Source of the DNA: an uncultured Sulfitobacter sp.
GTDB taxonomy: Bacteria; Pseudomonadota; Alphaproteobacteria; Rhodobacterales; Rhodobacteraceae
DNA: 64,000 nt
NCBI GenBank assembly: GCA_937928635.1
Contig: CALFWM010000011.1
Coordinates: 1-64,000 of the forward strand
Direction: 5' to 3'
The notes under the pieces are model-generated. The model was not told the DNA's origin. It saw only the letters and a program-made list of their open reading frames with translations, and ran no database searches. This document shows positions 45,690 through 55,594 of the stretch, in pieces (position 1 is the stretch's first letter; each line of letters starts with the position of its first letter). Made by a program: the position numbers and the translations under genes.

Positions 45690-46994
45690 TCAGGCCGCGC
45701 GCTGGCCACCGCCACCACCACGGCGACGGCGACGCCCGCCGCCCGGCTTGCCAGCACCACCGCCCGCAGCCTTGGGCCGGTTGCCACCGCCACCGCCGCC
45801 ACCACGACGGCCACCGCCACCCCCGCGGCCCTGCCGCTTGGGTTTTTCTTCCTGTTCATGCTTTTCCCAGGCGCGCCCGGAGCCAACGGGAATCGAAATC
45901 CCCATGGTCTTTTGAATATCCTTCAGCTCGCCCATCTCATCAGGCCCACAGAACGCGATCGCCGCGCCATCTTTGCCGGCACGCGCCGTGCGCCCGATCC
46001 GGTGCACGTATTGATCCGGCACATTGGGCAGCTCGTAGTTGTAGACAAATTTCACATCCGGAATATCAAGGCCCCGCGCCGCCACATCTGTGGCCACCAA
46101 CACGGTGATTTTGCCTGCCTTGAACCCTTCAATCGCGCGGTCGCGCTGGCCCTGGCTTTTGTTGCCATGGATCGACGCTGCATCAAACCCGGCCTTCACC
46201 AAGGTCTTCATCAGCTTTTCACAGCCATGTTTGGTGCGCCCGAAAACCAGCGCGCGCTCGCCCACATGCTTGCTCAGATGCTCAATCAACAGATTTGTCT
46301 TTTCTGCCTTGGCGATAAAATGCACCTCTTGAGTGACTTTATCGGCGGCTTTGCCCGGCGGGTTCACCTCAATGCGGATGGGCCGGTCGAGATAGCTGTT
46401 GGCAATCTCGTTCATCAGTTTGGGCATGGTGGCGGAAAACAGCATGGTTTGCCGCTCCACCGGGATCAGTGCGGAGATTTTGCGCAGATCATGGATAAAT
46501 CCCATGTCCAGCATCTGATCCGCTTCATCCAGCACCAGAAAGCTGGTGTCGTTCAGCCGCACGGCCTTGCGGTCCAAAAGGTCCAGCAAACGCCCCGGGG
46601 TGGCCACCAGCAAATCGGTGCCGCGCTCCAGCCGCTTGATCTGCGGGTTGATGTTTTGCCCGCCCACAACCATTTGCGCCTTAAGCGGCGTGCCTTCACA
46701 ATAATTGCGCAGATGCTCCATGATCTGCTGGGCCAGCTCGCGCGTCGGGGCCAGCACCAGCCCGCGCACAGAGCGCGGCTTGGGGCGTCCTTCCATCTCC
46801 AGCATTTGTGCCACCAATGGCACGCCAAAGGCCGCCGTTTTGCCCGTGCCGGTCTGGGCCAGCCCCATCACGTCACGCCCGTTCAATGCGTGGGGAATGG
46901 CCTGTTTCTGAATTGGCGTCGGGTCTTTGATGCCCAGTTCGGACAGACGTTTTACCAAGTGTTTTGGCAAATCCATCATATCGAAATCGCTCAT
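45690..46994 (-). CDS. DEAD-box ATP-dependent RNA helicase
   Basis: A 434-residue helicase. The start at 46994 (MSDFDMMDLPKHLVKRL) is behind an AAGAGAAAA site. Core motifs: AQTGTGKT (Walker A), PTRELA, TPGR, LDEADQML, SATM, and ATDVAARGLD / HRIGRTARAG. The last ~50 residues are an arginine-glycine-rich tail (RGGGGGRRGGGGG and RRRRRGGGGG), a common RNA-binding tail. It resembles RhlE-type proteins; rRNA or cold-shock work is likely but not shown. Confidence 0.93.
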   Translation of the reverse strand: MSDFDMMDLPKHLVKRLSELGIKDPTPIQKQAIPHALNGRDVMGLAQTGTGKTAAFGVPLVAQMLEMEGRPKPRSVRGLVLAPTRELAQQIMEHLRNYCEGTPLKAQMVVGGQNINPQIKRLERGTDLLVATPGRLLDLLDRKAVRLNDTSFLVLDEADQMLDMGFIHDLRKISALIPVERQTMLFSATMPKLMNEIANSYLDRPIRIEVNPPGKAADKVTQEVHFIAKAEKTNLLIEHLSKHVGERALVFGRTKHGCEKLMKTLVKAGFDAASIHGNKSQGQRDRAIEGFKAGKITVLVATDVAARGLDIPDVKFVYNYELPNVPDQYVHRIGRTARAGKDGAAIAFCGPDEMGELKDIQKTMGISIPVGSGRAWEKHEQEEKPKRQGRGGGGGRRGGGGGGGNRPKAAGGGAGKPGGGRRRRRGGGGGQRAA

Positions 46995-47357
46995 GTTTTC
47001 TCTTTCTCGCGCGCCGGGGGGTATGCCCGCTCGCATATCATTTTTGGCAGCACCACATGGGGCCGCGCATGGTCCACGCAAGAACGGATCATCAGACAAG
47101 GGCAGAATGCCACAGGCCTGTCCGGTGCGTTTGGCCCCACGCGTGATTTTGGGAACAAGGGCGGGCTTTTGTCATCTGGGTTTTTACAGGGGATCATCCC
47201 CGGGGTGCCAGACCTGCTCACGCGGCAGAAAGCGTCGCCTCCCGTTGCACATGGGCCTTTGCGCGCAATAAGTCAACCGTGACGGCAATATACCCGGTAG
47301 CCGCGCGCGATCATTCAAGCTAAACCGGGGGACGCCACCACCAAGGGACAGCCACCC
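46995..47357. other. intergenic region between DEAD-box and fur genes
   Basis: A 363-bp divergent gap. It must hold both promoters. I could not find a clear sigma70 pair, a Fur/Mur or Irr box, or a structured RNA. A 5' leader of the helicase mRNA is possible. Short reading frames here do not look coding. Confidence 0.5.
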
Positions 47358-47768
47358 ATGAGCGATTCCATCATCAAACGCTGTGAAGCCCGCGGCATGC
47401 GCATGACCGGTCAACGCCGCATCATCGCGCAGGTGATCCAAGACAGCGCAGACCACCCGGATGTGGAAGAGCTGTTCAAACGCGCCTCAGCACTGGATTC
47501 CGCAATCTCGGTGGCCACGGTGTACCGGACGGTGAAGTTGTTTGAGGAGGCGGGCATTCTCGACAAACTCGAATTTGGCGATGGCCGCGCACGCTATGAG
47601 GACGCGGAACGCGATCACCACGATCATCTGATAGATGTGAACTCGGGCGAGGTCATCGAATTTGTCGATGATGAGATCGAAGCCCTGCAGGAGCGTATTG
47701 CTGCAAAGCTGGGGTATGAGCTGCGCGGGCATCGGTTGGAACTCTTTGGTGTGCCATTGAAGAAGTAG
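47358..47768 (+). CDS. fur: Fur-family metalloregulator (Fur/Mur)
   Basis: A 136-residue DNA-binding repressor. The winged helix includes RMTGQRRIIAQVI and SVATVYRTVKLFEE. The metal site region DHHDHLIDVNSGEVIEF (86-102) keeps the histidines but lacks the CxxC of E. coli Fur; the only Cys is near the N-terminus. This fits the alphaproteobacterial Fur/Mur group, where iron or manganese control is possible. No Irr-type heme motif is seen. Confidence 0.88.
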   Translation: MSDSIIKRCEARGMRMTGQRRIIAQVIQDSADHPDVEELFKRASALDSAISVATVYRTVKLFEEAGILDKLEFGDGRARYEDAERDHHDHLIDVNSGEVIEFVDDEIEALQERIAAKLGYELRGHRLELFGVPLKK

Positions 47769-47819
47769 TACGGTTGTGAAAAGCACCTAGTCCGGAATCA
47801 AGCGCGTAGCGCGCCGGGC

Positions 47820-47852
47820 AGCGTCGCCCCCTCCCACGGGGCGGCGCTTTTG
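47820..47852 (+). terminator. fur terminator
   Basis: AGCGTCGCCCC and GGGGCGGCGCT form a stem of about 11 bp (one mismatch or wobble) followed by TTTT. It lies about 50 bp after the fur stop. Confidence 0.75.
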
Positions 47853-47958
47853 CTGGTGCTTGGTGCTCTGCTGGTTAAGTCAGACCGTGCTTGGCCACCA
47901 TAAAGTGGAGCTAAGTTCCGCAAGGAATGCGCCTCCCCAGGGGGCGACCCTGCCCACC

Positions 47959-49005
47959 TCACCCTTTCCCCAACATCATCGGCAACAGCACCGACAGCAC
48001 CAGCAGTCGCGCGATGTGGCAGGCGGCAACAAACCCTGGCACCACGCCCAAAACCGCGCCCATCGCGATCATCGTCTCAAGACCCCCGGGCGCGAACGCC
48101 ACCAGCACATGGGCCAGCGGCATACCCAGGGCATAAGCGACCGGCAAGGAGGCAAGCCCTGCCAGTCCAACAGCCACCACGGTGATCGCGACACCCGCTG
48201 ATAATCCGCTGACAAATTGCGCCACAGGCACCCCGGAAAACCGCGTGCCAATCAACGCCCCCAACACCAGATAGGCCGGCAAGACCAACCAGATCGGCAG
48301 AACCCCCGGCGTCACGCCGCTCAGGTGACCCAAGGCCGACGTCACCATCGCCCCCAGAAGCAGCGGCACCGGAACATTGATACGTTGAAACACAACTCCA
48401 ACCGCAACACTGAGCGCAATGATCAGCGGCACCTGCCACAGCGGCATGCGCACGCCTGCCGGGGCAATGCTGCCCGACACATCAACCCCCATGGCCATCG
48501 CCACAAAGGGCACCGCAATGGTCAGCGCCAGCAAGCGCACCGATTGCACCACGGAAATGCGCGCCACATCAGAACGGGTCTCATGGGCAATGGCGATCAC
48601 AAAACTCAGATGCCCGGGCGCGGAGGCCAGCAAGGCCGAGCGGCGGTCAAACCCAAACCAGCGCATCAGCACCCAGCGGCACAAAATCACAATCCCCCAG
48701 ACCACCAGCGCCATAAAAATAAACGCCACCGGCCAGCGCAACATAGCCCCCAAAGCGTCCTGATCAAACCCAGCCCCCACCGTGATGCCCAGCAGCACAA
48801 AACAGGCGTTGCGCAGGGCTGGATCAATGCCGGTAGCCTGCCCGCTTAGCCCAAAGAAGCTGACCGCAAGGGCCGGACCGAGCAGAATATAAACCGGTGC
48901 GGACAGCCCCCAGGCCACAAGCGCACCACAGCCCCCGACCAGCAAGGTGATCGCCGAGATTTTCAGCGCTTCGGGCGAGGATTGGGTCAAGGCGGGCCAT
49001 CTCAT
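47959..49005 (-). CDS. AbrB-family membrane protein
   Basis: A 348-residue polytopic protein of the AbrB duplication family (once called ammonia monooxygenase-like). Two repeats of about 150 residues are visible, each with a glycine-rich helix pair and A-P-G segment (SAPGHLSFVIAIAHE and AFAPGGLETMIAMGA). No catalytic motif of a real monooxygenase is present, so a transport or regulatory role is likely. It diverges from the EamA gene at 49104. Confidence 0.85.
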   Translation of the reverse strand: MRWPALTQSSPEALKISAITLLVGGCGALVAWGLSAPVYILLGPALAVSFFGLSGQATGIDPALRNACFVLLGITVGAGFDQDALGAMLRWPVAFIFMALVVWGIVILCRWVLMRWFGFDRRSALLASAPGHLSFVIAIAHETRSDVARISVVQSVRLLALTIAVPFVAMAMGVDVSGSIAPAGVRMPLWQVPLIIALSVAVGVVFQRINVPVPLLLGAMVTSALGHLSGVTPGVLPIWLVLPAYLVLGALIGTRFSGVPVAQFVSGLSAGVAITVVAVGLAGLASLPVAYALGMPLAHVLVAFAPGGLETMIAMGAVLGVVPGFVAACHIARLLVLSVLLPMMLGKG

Positions 49006-49036
49006 GGCTCAGGGCTATCACCCTGCCCGCGCGGGA

Positions 49037-49068
49037 ACCAGAGGGGCCTTGCCCCTGCCCGCAAAAAC
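49037..49068. repeat. nested palindrome in divergent region
   Basis: GCGGG-(6)-AGGGGC-CTT-GCCCCT-G-CCCGC is a nested inverted repeat between the AbrB (start 49005) and EamA (start 49104) genes. The AGGGGCCTTGCCCCT core recalls the hairpins at 21278-21328. Confidence 0.45.
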
Positions 49069-49103
49069 GGCGATGCGCAAAGGGCAATCACAAAGGGCCC
49101 CAC

Positions 49104-49979
49104 ATGGACAACCTGCGCTGCGCGATCCTGATGGTTCTGGCCATGCTGGGATTTGCGATTGAGGACATGTTTATCAAGCTGATGGCAGACCGCGTCGGCA
49201 TTGGTCAGATCCTGACCATGCTGGGTCTGGGCGGCGGGCTGATCTATGGCATGATCGTCCGGGCGCAGGGGGATCGCCTGGTGGATCACAACATGCGCTG
49301 TCTGCCGATTTTCCTGCGTGCCATGGGGGAGGTCATTGGCGTCTTGGGCTTTGTCTCCGCCATTGTGCTGACCCCGATTTCCAGCGCCTCTGCCATTCTG
49401 CAAGCGACCCCGCTGGTGGTGACGCTAGGCGCGGCCTTGTTTCTGGGCGAGGCGGTGGGATGGCGGCGCTGGTCTGCGATCCTTGTGGGGCTCTTTGGCG
49501 TGATCCTGATCATTCGCCCTGGGCTGGATGCCTTTGAGCCATTGTCGCTGCTGGCCTTGCTCGGCGTACTGGGCCTTGCCATTCGTGATCTTGCCACACG
49601 GCGCGTGCCTGCCACGCTGACCTCGATGCAATTGTGTTTTCTGGGCATCAGCGTCACGATCCCTGCCGGGCTTGGCTATATGCTGGTGGCGGGTGAGCGT
49701 TTTATCTGGCTCAGCCCGCAGGACTGGATCTATATGACAGCGGCCATCAGCATCGGCTTTTTTGCCTATTTTGCAATTGTTGCGGCGATGCGCGGCGGTG
49801 ATGTCAGCTTTGTCAGCCCGTTCCGCTATGCGCGCATGCTGTTTGCGCTGGTGATCGGCGTTGTGGTGTTTTCGGAAACGCCGGATGCCATGACCCTGCT
49901 GGGCGCGGCGATCATTGTGGCCTCTGGCATCTACACGGTCTGGCGCGAGCGCAAAGTCCGGCTGTCCACGCGTCCCTAG
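49104..49979 (+). CDS. EamA/DMT-family transporter
   Basis: A 291-residue membrane protein with two EamA domains and about ten helices (from LRCAILMVLAMLGFAIEDMF to LLGAAIIVASGIYTVWRERK). It is the third EamA protein in the window. It stands alone before eno, with a palindromic repeat between. Substrate unknown. Confidence 0.85.
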   Translation: MDNLRCAILMVLAMLGFAIEDMFIKLMADRVGIGQILTMLGLGGGLIYGMIVRAQGDRLVDHNMRCLPIFLRAMGEVIGVLGFVSAIVLTPISSASAILQATPLVVTLGAALFLGEAVGWRRWSAILVGLFGVILIIRPGLDAFEPLSLLALLGVLGLAIRDLATRRVPATLTSMQLCFLGISVTIPAGLGYMLVAGERFIWLSPQDWIYMTAAISIGFFAYFAIVAAMRGGDVSFVSPFRYARMLFALVIGVVVFSETPDAMTLLGAAIIVASGIYTVWRERKVRLSTRP

Positions 49980-50030
49980 TGTCACAGCCCTAGCCAATCC
50001 GGCCCCCCCGGTCTAAAAGCCTCCCAAACC

Positions 50031-51359
<1,329 letters not shown>

Positions 51360-51380
51360 ATCAGGCACAGGTCTGCGCGG

Positions 51381-51893
51381 ATGTCCGACATCACCTTAAG
51401 CCCTGTCACCTCAGCAGAGGACCTTGCCGCCGTGCAGGCCCTTTGCTGGGACTACCACAGCTTTCTGTTGCACAATTCAGACATCGACCACCAGATCACC
51501 CAAACCTTCTATCCCGTCCCAAAATACGAAACCCTCATGCAGGGGCTGGCGCAGGAACACGCACGCCCCACCGGCATCATCCTGCTAGCACGGCTGAAGG
51601 GCCAGCCCGTCGGGTGCGGCATGAGCCATGCGATCGACAGGCAAACCTCTGAAATCAAACGCGTCTTCACCACCGAGGCTGCCCGCGGCCAAGGCATCGC
51701 CGCGCAGATCTGCACCGCCCTGATGGCGCAGGCCCGCGCCGACGGGTTCACCCGCATGGTGCTGGACACCTCCGAAACCCTGACGGGCGCGCACCGGCTC
51801 TACGCAAGGCTGGGTTTTACCCCACGCGGCCCCTATCAGCCGATCCCGCCTGATGTTCTGCCCGTGCTGCGGTTTTACGAAATCGCGCTTTGA
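51381..51893 (+). CDS. GNAT-family N-acetyltransferase
   Basis: A 170-residue acetyltransferase. The acetyl-CoA loop is AARGQGIAAQICTALMAQA, then LDTSETLTGAHRLYARLGF. It begins 21 bp after eno and may be in the same transcript. Its last 19 bp overlap the end of the convergent FAD oxidoreductase gene. Confidence 0.85.
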   Translation: MSDITLSPVTSAEDLAAVQALCWDYHSFLLHNSDIDHQITQTFYPVPKYETLMQGLAQEHARPTGIILLARLKGQPVGCGMSHAIDRQTSEIKRVFTTEAARGQGIAAQICTALMAQARADGFTRMVLDTSETLTGAHRLYARLGFTPRGPYQPIPPDVLPVLRFYEIAL

Positions 51894-52948
51894 AAACGTT
51901 CGGGGCGGTAGGGCGCGATCAGTGCGGCCAGTTCGCTGTCTTTGCCCATCACGTTAGCCGTCAAAATCTCTGCCACCACCGGGGCCAGCGTGATCCCGGA
52001 ATGCATCACAGCTGTAAACAATCCCTGCGGCCCGCAGGCCCCGACAACCGGCAAGCCGTCCTGTGGCACGGGGCGATGGGCCATGGCAACCCGTTGCCAA
52101 TGCAGGTCAATCCTGGGCAAAATCGCCTGCAACCGGGCGCAGGCAGCCTCGGCAAGAACATCCAACCGATCCGCCACCTGCGTCGCTTCATCCGCCTGAT
52201 GCGCAACCGCTGTGGGCATCAAAATGCGCCCATCCGGCAGTTGGCGAAATTCCCCAATCGGGGCCACACAGACATGGTTTAACACGGGCGCAACCGCCGC
52301 TGTGGTAAAGATCACGCCGGGCCGGGGCAGCAGGGGCAGGCTGACCCCCAGCGGTGCCAGCAGATCCGGGCTGCCTGTACCCGCCGCCACAATCACGCGG
52401 TCCGCAGGCAACACACCACCCGTCATACGCACCCCGCTGACACGCCCCGCTGTGGTTTTAATCCCCTCAACACGGGCACCGGTCATCACCTGAACGTCAG
52501 ACCGCCCCAAGAGCGCACGGGTAAAAGCCTCCGCCTCCACCGCCGCCTCCCCGCGAAAAAACACCGCCTGTTCCGGGGCCGCCACGGCGGGTTCCATCCA
52601 AGCCATATCCGCGCGCGAGACAATCTCTGCGTTATAGCCCAGTTCCTGCAAATCCTGCGCCTGGGCCTCGAGGGCTGCGCCCTCTTCCTCCCAGCACAAA
52701 CAGCCCGACCATTGCACCGGCAGGTCTAGATCACGACACAGGCGCCGGTAGGCCTCAATCCCAGCAGCACGCAGGGCAAAATGGCTGGCATCGGCATAAA
52801 AACTGGCATTTATCCAGCCAAAGGACCGCCCTGTCGCCCCTCCGGCCACACCGCCTGCGTCCAGCACTGTCACCTTGGCCCCCTGACGGGAAAGCGCGCG
52901 TGCGAGCGTCACACCCACAATCCCGGCCCCGATGATCACAACCTGCAT
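51875..52948 (-). CDS. FAD-dependent oxidoreductase (DAO/glycine oxidase family)
   Basis: A 357-residue flavoenzyme that likely oxidises an amino or imino acid. The start at 52948 (MQVVIIGAGIVGVTLARALS) shows the dinucleotide fold GxGxxG; AAGAGGGG precedes it. Further FAD contacts are in VLDAGGVAGGATGRSFGWIN. The C-terminal region has GLPVVGACGPQGLFTAVMHS. Convergent overlap with the GNAT gene at 51875-51893. Confidence 0.88.
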   Translation of the reverse strand: MQVVIIGAGIVGVTLARALSRQGAKVTVLDAGGVAGGATGRSFGWINASFYADASHFALRAAGIEAYRRLCRDLDLPVQWSGCLCWEEEGAALEAQAQDLQELGYNAEIVSRADMAWMEPAVAAPEQAVFFRGEAAVEAEAFTRALLGRSDVQVMTGARVEGIKTTAGRVSGVRMTGGVLPADRVIVAAGTGSPDLLAPLGVSLPLLPRPGVIFTTAAVAPVLNHVCVAPIGEFRQLPDGRILMPTAVAHQADEATQVADRLDVLAEAACARLQAILPRIDLHWQRVAMAHRPVPQDGLPVVGACGPQGLFTAVMHSGITLAPVVAEILTANVMGKDSELAALIAPYRPERFQSAIS

Positions 52949-52994
52949 GGCGTCCCCTCTTGGCATCCCCTGGCCCCCATCATAGGCTGGCAAC

Positions 52995-53417
52995 ATGACA
53001 CCTCAAGACATCATCGCCCACCTTGATCTTGCCCCGCATCCGGAGGGAGGCCATTACCGCCAGACATGGGCGGCTGGCAATACCGGGCGGCCCGCTGGCA
53101 CCTGTATCTACTTTCTGCTGCAAGCGGGCGAGCGCAGCCATTGGCACCGCGTCGATGCAGTTGAAATCTGGCTCTACCACGCAGGCGCGCCGCTGGTTTT
53201 GTCGATGGCGGAAACCACGGATGGCCCTGCCCGCGATCACCTGCTGAGCCCCGATTTGCTGAAAGGGGCGCCGCAACTGATCGTGCCTGAAAGGCATTGG
53301 CAATCGGCCCGCAGCACCGGGGATTTCACATTGGTCAGCTGTACGGTGTCGCCCGGGTTTACCCTTGCCCCGCCCGGGTTCGAAATCCCCTCCAGCACAG
53401 CTCAGACCGCCAGATGA
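52995..53417 (+). CDS. cupin DUF985 family protein
   Basis: A 140-residue single-domain cupin. The metal-binding-like strand segments LDLAPHPEGGHYRQTWAAG, ERSHWHRVDAVEIWLYHAG and LVSCTVSPGF match the DUF985 type. Function unknown. It overlaps the desaturase gene by an ATGA, suggesting they are expressed together. Confidence 0.85.
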   Translation: MTPQDIIAHLDLAPHPEGGHYRQTWAAGNTGRPAGTCIYFLLQAGERSHWHRVDAVEIWLYHAGAPLVLSMAETTDGPARDHLLSPDLLKGAPQLIVPERHWQSARSTGDFTLVSCTVSPGFTLAPPGFEIPSSTAQTAR

Positions 53418-54304
53418 ACCATACGGAATTCATCACCTCTCTCAGCGCAGAACAAAAAACGGCACTGCATCAACGCTCTACGGCCAAAGGCCTGATACAT
53501 CTTGCCGGACACTTTGGCGCACTGGCCCTGATGGGAGGATACATTGCGGCCGGTGCCCCCTTGTGGTGGCTTGTGCTGCTGCCCTACGGCATTACGCTGA
53601 TGTTTCTCTTCACGCTCAGCCATGAATGCACCCATGCAACACCTTTTGCGCACCCGCGCCTCAGCGATATCGTCGGACATCTTGTGTCCTTGCCGCTGAT
53701 GCAGGCCTTCATCGCGTTTCGCTACTTTCATCTGGCCCATCACAAGCACACCAACGATCCTGACAATGACCCGGAATTGGCCGATGGCCCCCGCCCGACC
53801 ACCTGGCGCAGTTATCTGACCTACCTTTCCGGCTGGAGCTATTGGCGGGGCAACGCCCGGTTGTTGCTGCGCCATGCACGCGGGCGCATCTCGGCACCCT
53901 ACCTGCCCAAACGCCGCCACCGCGCGATGATCCTTGAGGCACGCATCCTGCTTGCACTCTATGCGCTGATGCTCCTGTCCCTGCTTTATACCAGTGCCAT
54001 CTTCTGGCTGCTGATCTTACCGGCGCTGATCGGCCAGCCGTTCCTGCGCCTCTACCTGCTGGCAGAGCACGGCCACTGCCCGCCTGTGGCTGATATGCTG
54101 GAAAACACCCGTACCACGCTCAGCAATCGGTTGGTGCGCTTTGTGGCGTGGAACATGCCCTATCATGCGGAACATCATGCGATGCCCATGGTCCCCTTCC
54201 ATGCCTTGCCCGCGTTGCACGATGAAATTGCGGATCACCTCAAATCGGTCTCACCCAGCTACACTGACTTCACCAAAACCTACGCCCGCGCTTTGCCCCG
54301 CTAA
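53414..54304 (+). CDS. fatty acid desaturase family protein
   Basis: A 296-residue membrane di-iron enzyme. Three histidine boxes are visible: H70ECTH74, H106LAHHKH112 and H251AEHH255. Hydrophobic segments flank the first box. The family includes acyl-lipid desaturases and carotenoid hydroxylases; the short form with HECTH, HLAHHKH and HAEHH cannot be assigned further. Coupled to the cupin gene. Confidence 0.88.
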   Translation: MNHTEFITSLSAEQKTALHQRSTAKGLIHLAGHFGALALMGGYIAAGAPLWWLVLLPYGITLMFLFTLSHECTHATPFAHPRLSDIVGHLVSLPLMQAFIAFRYFHLAHHKHTNDPDNDPELADGPRPTTWRSYLTYLSGWSYWRGNARLLLRHARGRISAPYLPKRRHRAMILEARILLALYALMLLSLLYTSAIFWLLILPALIGQPFLRLYLLAEHGHCPPVADMLENTRTTLSNRLVRFVAWNMPYHAEHHAMPMVPFHALPALHDEIADHLKSVSPSYTDFTKTYARALPR

Positions 54305-54371
54305 CCCGCCTCTGGCTCCTCTGGGTGGGAGAGCCCTGAAGCCCTCCTTGCTCCCCCTCACACCAGTCCCC

Positions 54372-54404
54372 CGTAAGGCGGGCCTTGGCCCGCCGCCCGC
54401 TTAC
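54372..54404. repeat. CGTAAGG-headed palindromic repeat, copy 4
   Basis: CCGTAAGGCGGGCC-TT-GGCCCGCC, then CTTAC that pairs with GTAAG. It almost repeats copy 3. The anmK stop codon TAA (54403-54401) is read from the CTTAC end, as at copy 1. Confidence 0.7.
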
Positions 54405-55522
54405 GGCAAACTCACAATCCCGCCGCCCACCGCCGCCTGAACACCGGTACTTCCGGGGCAAGAGGTCGCCAGCCCCCGCGCCACCCGCACGGCCAGAAAC
54501 GCAAAGGCCTGCGCCTCCAGCATGTCCCCGTCCAGCCCGACCGTCTCGATCGGCACCACCGGACAATCCAGCGAAACCGCCAGCATCTGCATCAACACCG
54601 GGTTCAACCGCCCACCGCCTGTGACCAACACCTGCGTGGGCAGGCTGGGACAATGCTGCATCGCCTCTGCCACGCCGGCGGCACACATGGCGGTCAGGGT
54701 TGCGGCCGCATCTGCATCGGAGAGTTCGCGCACCAGCCCAATCATTTCGGCAAAATCATTCCGGTCCAGCGACTTGGGCGGCATGCGCGCAAAATAGGGT
54801 TCGGCCAGAAACAACTCCAACGCCCCCTGCTCCACCGTGCCTTTGGCCGCCACCGCGCCCTCGTTGTCATAGGCACGCCCCAGTCGCGCCTGCATCAAAT
54901 CGTTCAACGGCGCATTTGCAGGACCTGTATCAAACGCCAACAAGGCCCCGGGGGCCTCTGGGGCGGCCACGGTTGGATCAACCCAGGTGAGGTTTCCTAC
55001 CCCGCCAAGGTTCAAAAACGCAAGTGGCGCGGTGGCGTTGATAAAACGCGCACAGGCATGATGAAAAAACGGCGCAAGTGGCGCACCCTCTCCGCCCAGC
55101 TCCACATCCGCGCTGCGAAAATCCCACACCACGGGGCAGTTAAGGTCGCGCGCCAGGGCGGCCCCGTCACCCACCTGCAAAGTGCCCTGCACCCGCGGCG
55201 CATGGGCCAGCGTTTGCCCGTGAAAGCCAATCAGCTCCACCCCCTCAAATCCGCCCAAAACCTCCCGGTGCGCGGCCTCCACAACCCTTGCGGCGGCGTC
55301 AACCTCTGGTCCTGACCAGCGCCCAAACCCGGCAGCAATCACCGCGCGTTCCGCCTCCGAATAGGCCCGATACCGGGTCTCTCCAAACTCAAATATCTCA
55401 TGCCCGTCGGTGCGCAAGACAGCCGCATCCACCCCGTCCAGCGAGGTGCCCGACATCGCCCCCAGCGCTCTCACCGCGCCTGTCTTTGCGATCCCATTCT
55501 TCAGGGCCCTGTTCTTGTTCAT
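54401..55522 (-). CDS. anmK: anhydro-N-acetylmuramic acid kinase
   Basis: A 373-residue enzyme that phosphorylates and opens 1,6-anhydroMurNAc from recycled cell wall. [17 protein letters not shown] is the family start. The sugar and ATP segments [22 protein letters not shown] and [15 protein letters not shown] follow. The start ATG 55522 lacks a good ribosome site but no better in-frame codon lies near. It diverges from tyrS across 72 bp. Confidence 0.93.
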   Translation of the reverse strand: MNKNRALKNGIAKTGAVRALGAMSGTSLDGVDAAVLRTDGHEIFEFGETRYRAYSEAERAVIAAGFGRWSGPEVDAAARVVEAAHREVLGGFEGVELIGFHGQTLAHAPRVQGTLQVGDGAALARDLNCPVVWDFRSADVELGGEGAPLAPFFHHACARFINATAPLAFLNLGGVGNLTWVDPTVAAPEAPGALLAFDTGPANAPLNDLMQARLGRAYDNEGAVAAKGTVEQGALELFLAEPYFARMPPKSLDRNDFAEMIGLVRELSDADAAATLTAMCAAGVAEAMQHCPSLPTQVLVTGGGRLNPVLMQMLAVSLDCPVVPIETVGLDGDMLEAQAFAFLAVRVARGLATSCPGSTGVQAAVGGGIVSLP

Positions 55523-55594
55523 TCTCCGGGCCTTTTCCTTTACTGCCTCAACGCCTATAGATTGCCCCGCAATCCAAGCCTGAGGCAAGCCACC

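Noticed and set aside
45700..45840. Short tandem CCACCGCCACC-type repeats that could be mistaken for a CRISPR or VNTR array
   Set aside because: They encode the Gly/Arg tail of the helicase; no regular spacers.
45657..47282. 541-codon plus-strand reading frame opposite the DEAD-box helicase gene
   Set aside because: It is the antisense of a clear helicase with all motifs; its Thr/Ala/Pro repeats are the mirror of the RGG tail.
47184..47456. 90-codon minus-strand frame upstream of and inside fur
   Set aside because: Overlaps fur in antisense, has no ribosome site and no recognisable protein.
53376..53390. T-loop-like GGGTTCGAAATCCCC suggesting a tRNA
   Set aside because: It lies inside the cupin coding frame, and no acceptor or anticodon arms can be built around it.
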